A stretch of DNA of 63,505 nucleotides from Flammula alnicola. Taxonomy: Eukaryota > Basidiomycota > Agaricomycetes > Agaricales > Strophariaceae. Positions 60,945 to 63,505 of this stretch are shown piece after piece. A model generated the notes under the pieces. The model was not told the DNA's origin, ran no database searches, and saw only the letters and a list, made by a program, of their open reading frames with translations. Position numbers and translations under genes: made by a program. Each line of letters opens with the position of its first letter. Position 1 is the first letter of the stretch. Location of the stretch: positions 1 to 63,505 of the forward strand of contig JADNRV010000275.1 of the NCBI GenBank assembly GCA_015499995.1, given 5' to 3'.

Positions 60945-61979
60945 TCACGTCGACCCCTCACGCCAAAAATCGTGGTCTAACCACTCTCCATCAAGTTTAA
61001 CAGCTTGAATGGTTCTTCCGGCGGCATTCGGCGTGGTCGAGTTTTGTAGATACCAAAGCTCAAATATACCCACAGTTTTCAGATATTCTGGCAGGCGGTG
61101 GTAATTCAGCCCGACAGCTTGCGGTCCGTGGCTATCGTCGGACAATGCGAATCGCCCACCAAGGCTATGAATGATCTGAAGTAAACGATCAGCAGAATTA
61201 AACATTAGGCCACTTGTCTGCTGACTCGCCTCCACAACATCTTCCGCGGGATAGGCCGTGTTCCATTTCTTCCGGAACGCCGCTGCATTTATTTCGAACA
61301 AAGCACCATAATTTACGGCAAATCGGACATTCCGCTTGACCTTCTCGTATATAGCAGGATAGTCCCCGAATCGTAAAGATGGTGTATATAGGCGACAAAG
61401 GTCGAAATGACCAATGATTTCGGGCTTGAAGCGTCGGATGAGGTCATACTGTGCGTTAAGGTAAGCCGAAAGAAAGGCTTCTTGACGGTCCTCCTCTCTC
61501 TCTACCGTAAAGCTTGCGAGTGCGCGTTGGTATGTGGGTAAGTCGAAGTCAATAGGAATGCCATTGACGTGATGAATGGACCCAACGATGTATTCGACAC
61601 GGCCTCCGAGCGCTTCCAACAAGTTTTCCAGTCGACGAGATCAAGATCTGTGATGTATTCTGTTTCCATCCGATGAGCAGTGTTATCTGGGATGCGTATA
61701 ACGATTTGAGGCGATGCGCTTCTACCAAGAACTTGTTGAATTGGTTGGACAGCGCGTCAAGGGAGGTTTCACTCTGTAAGACCTTCAGTGACGCTCTTGC
61801 TCAAATTGGGTATAATTTACCTCCTCTGGGTATAAGTCAACTTCCCGATACCGAGGAACATGTTCCGTTAATCCATAGACTTGAAAGCGCTTGCGAATTG
61901 CTTCTTGTACTACGTCTTCCAACATCCCAGAAGCATGCTTGCAGAATTGTCCAGAATGAGAGTGGTGACTGTGAGGCAT
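60945..61979 (-). CDS. HIS2: histidinol-phosphatase, PHP family (two frameshifts as read)
   Basis: Catalyses the eighth step of histidine biosynthesis, L-histidinol phosphate to L-histidinol. Exon 1 (61979-61821) encodes the metal-binding start MPHSHHSHSGQFCKHASG and the signature VYGLTEHVPRYREVDLYPEE. Exon 2 (61773-60945) carries LSNQFNKFLVEAHRLKSLYA, then METEYITDLDL, RLENLLEALGGRVEYIVGSI, IIGHFDLCRLYTPS, FEINAAAFRKKW and FALSDDSHGPQAVGLNY. Metal ligands (HSHHSH, E of TEH, E of ETEY, HH of SIHHV, H of GHFD, DSH) are all recoverable. The frame breaks twice by one base, near 61669/61670 and near 61634/61635; adding two bases makes exon 2 an exact 277 codons. Sequence error is therefore likely. 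Restored length is about 329 residues. Confidence 0.88.
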
Positions 61980-62316
61980 ATCCTATTCTGGGAGGTTGTA
62001 AGGCGAACGGAAAGATTTAGGCGTGGTGGATTCCCTGTTCGGTAGTGTGTTGGATCTGGTAGCACAAGTCATCGGTAAACTTGATCGGAGCGGGACTTGA
62101 AATTTTGAAATTGCGTCTCCTTTATCTTATCTGATATGTCGAGACAAGGGAAAAAAACAATATAGGATATGCTATAGTACATTTATCTTAATACGACGAC
62201 TCCAAGGTCTCAGGTCCAAGTGATGACCAATATTTTACGAATAGAACATCTTACAGCATGAACTTGTCGATGCTATCACCACGACGGCGATCGCTCTTTC
62301 CGTTCTACATCGCGGA
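61980..62316. other. interval upstream of HIS2 and downstream of transporter
   Basis: Tandem minus-strand genes flank this 337-bp interval, which must hold the HIS2 promoter. No specific motif was accepted. Confidence 0.4.
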
Positions 62317-63505
62317 CTAAATTCTGCGGCCCCGCTCCCCAGGCCTTCCCTGCAAGACGAATAAAAGTCGCGATACCGTCATGGCAATAGCGCCGCACAT
62401 CACCGTGACCTTTGATATGGATGCGGTTAATTTAAGTTTCGGAGGGAATAAAGTAAACAGTCACTTGCTCCGCAAAATATAATGGGTCTGTACCACATAT
62501 AATCCGCATCCTTCCCATGAAGTAAAGCACCTTCAATTGGTGTGCCGATGAGGAGGAGATTCCCACAATTGAGAACGCATCCCCATTCGAGTTCTGTTGG
62601 ACACGATAATCGGTCAGTTATAACATGGCAGATCAGTTTAATGACCTCGTACCCGTGTTCACCAGCATGGGTACTCAATTGAGCCAAAAGAGAAGGTATA
62701 AGAGACACGTCTATATATTTTTAGGATGTCATAACGAAAGAAGATGGAAACGCTCACACGATCCGGACCAAAAGCCGTAGAGGAGACCAAAAATTGTCAC
62801 TCCAGCAAAATTTGAGATTCCAAACATGGCGAATGCCAAAGCAGATGAAATAAAGAGACAGGGAAGAAGCATGTTGTATGGCCCAAATTATCGGCGAAGA
62901 AGTTTGGGACCAAACGTCCAAGAACACTACCTGTGTTAAGGATAGCGACCTAGACGGTTGGACGAGATATGTCAGCGGGGGTTTTTTTTTGGAACAGAAG
63001 GTTGTATATCTACAGAATAGAAAGCAAGTGTGCTACGAATCCCCATGTCGACTGCATATAGTTGAAGGTAGAAATCTAAGATACCAAAATAAATATAGTA
63101 AGACAACGAGCGGAGCATAAATACATACACGGGAAGAATAGTCCAAGGTTGATACAAAAAGCGCTATATCAAATCCATGAAATTCAGCAACGAAAAGGCA
63201 TAGAGAAGAATTAAACCTACGAGGCGATTGACACCCAATATGGAGAATCACGAGTATGTTACCGAAGTTTGGTCTCGTTGAAACTGTGGGTTTATGCGGT
63301 CTCGTCTTCATAAGAAAATTGGACAGAAAAAGGAGGATCGCAGCTAGGATGCAGTCGCCCGAATGGAATTGGCGAAAGATGTGTGCTGGCTGAGCTGATT
63401 TAACAGTATGGGCCAAACAATTCCGCCAACCGACGCCCCCTGACAGAATATCCACAAGGATGTCATCATAAAGAACCCAAATTGAAATAGTGAGAGACTC
63501 GCCGA
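62317..63505 (-). CDS. MFS monocarboxylate transporter-like protein, 5' end cut by window edge, several frameshifts
   Basis: A fungal MCH/MCT-type major facilitator. Recognisable pieces in order, from the right edge leftwards, are ASVGGIVWPILLNQLSQH, AAILLFLSNFLMKTRPHKP, SPYWVSIAS, DFYLQLYAVDMGIRSTLAFY, VAILNTGSVLGRLVPNFFAD, FISSALAFAMFGISNFAGV, SLIPSLLAQLSTHAGEHG, IGTPIEGALL, YMWYRPIIFCG and GAIAMTVSRLLF. The gene ends at the TAG at 62317-62319. The N-terminal half lies outside the window. Between these pieces the frame slips by one base near 63348, 63250, 62882, 62578 and 62550; in each place one inserted base would restore the family sequence. It is either a decayed gene or, more likely, a low-quality consensus. 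Substrate is unknown; yeast relatives are not proven lactate carriers. Confidence 0.75.

Overview
This window looks like a gene-dense piece of a filamentous basidiomycete genome, most likely a mushroom-forming agaricomycete. Genes on both strands are cut by many short introns (about 45-80 bp, GT..AG). Fungal families are present: KRE9/KNH-like GPI-anchored wall proteins, a DUF6533 membrane protein, SRPK-like kinases and a TNA1/DAL5-like permease. No rRNA, tRNA, operon or CRISPR was recognised. The species cannot be named from sequence alone. Exon coordinates are hand-derived from splice sites and reading-frame continuity, and no database search was run.

Layout. 0-15 kb: a partial hypothetical gene, a polytopic membrane protein, the replicative helicase subunit MCM4, a D-lactate dehydrogenase-like enzyme, a DUF2156 aminoacyl-transferase and a large protein kinase. 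15-22 kb: two KRE9-like GPI-anchored proteins flank a tandem duplication of a cupin gene whose second copy is frameshifted. 22-35.5 kb: a coiled-coil membrane protein with an in-frame stop, an SRPK-like kinase, a beta-lactamase-like serine hydrolase, a ~585-bp MITE, an S9 peptidase with a 14-nt micro-exon and an MFS permease. 35.9-38.6 kb: a repeat-rich zone with two MITEs and two decayed gene pieces. 38.9-52.6 kb: an unknown gene, a DUF4214 protein, a CE2-like SGNH esterase, a palindromic element with 9-bp target duplications, a bHLH factor, an alpha/beta hydrolase, a kinase paralogue and a DUF6533 protein. 54-63.5 kb: exportin CSE1, a small Cys/His-rich gene, histidinol-phosphatase HIS2 and a partial monocarboxylate transporter.

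The genes do not form one pathway. Themes are cell cycle and nuclear transport (MCM4 and CSE1, both with MluI cell-cycle boxes upstream), cell wall, secondary hydrolases and transport. The most informative structures are the non-autonomous elements, the cupin duplication, the intron-containing DUF4214 gene, and a run of one-base deletions in housekeeping genes in the last 6.5 kb. That run points to poor consensus quality there, so small frameshifts elsewhere should be read with caution.
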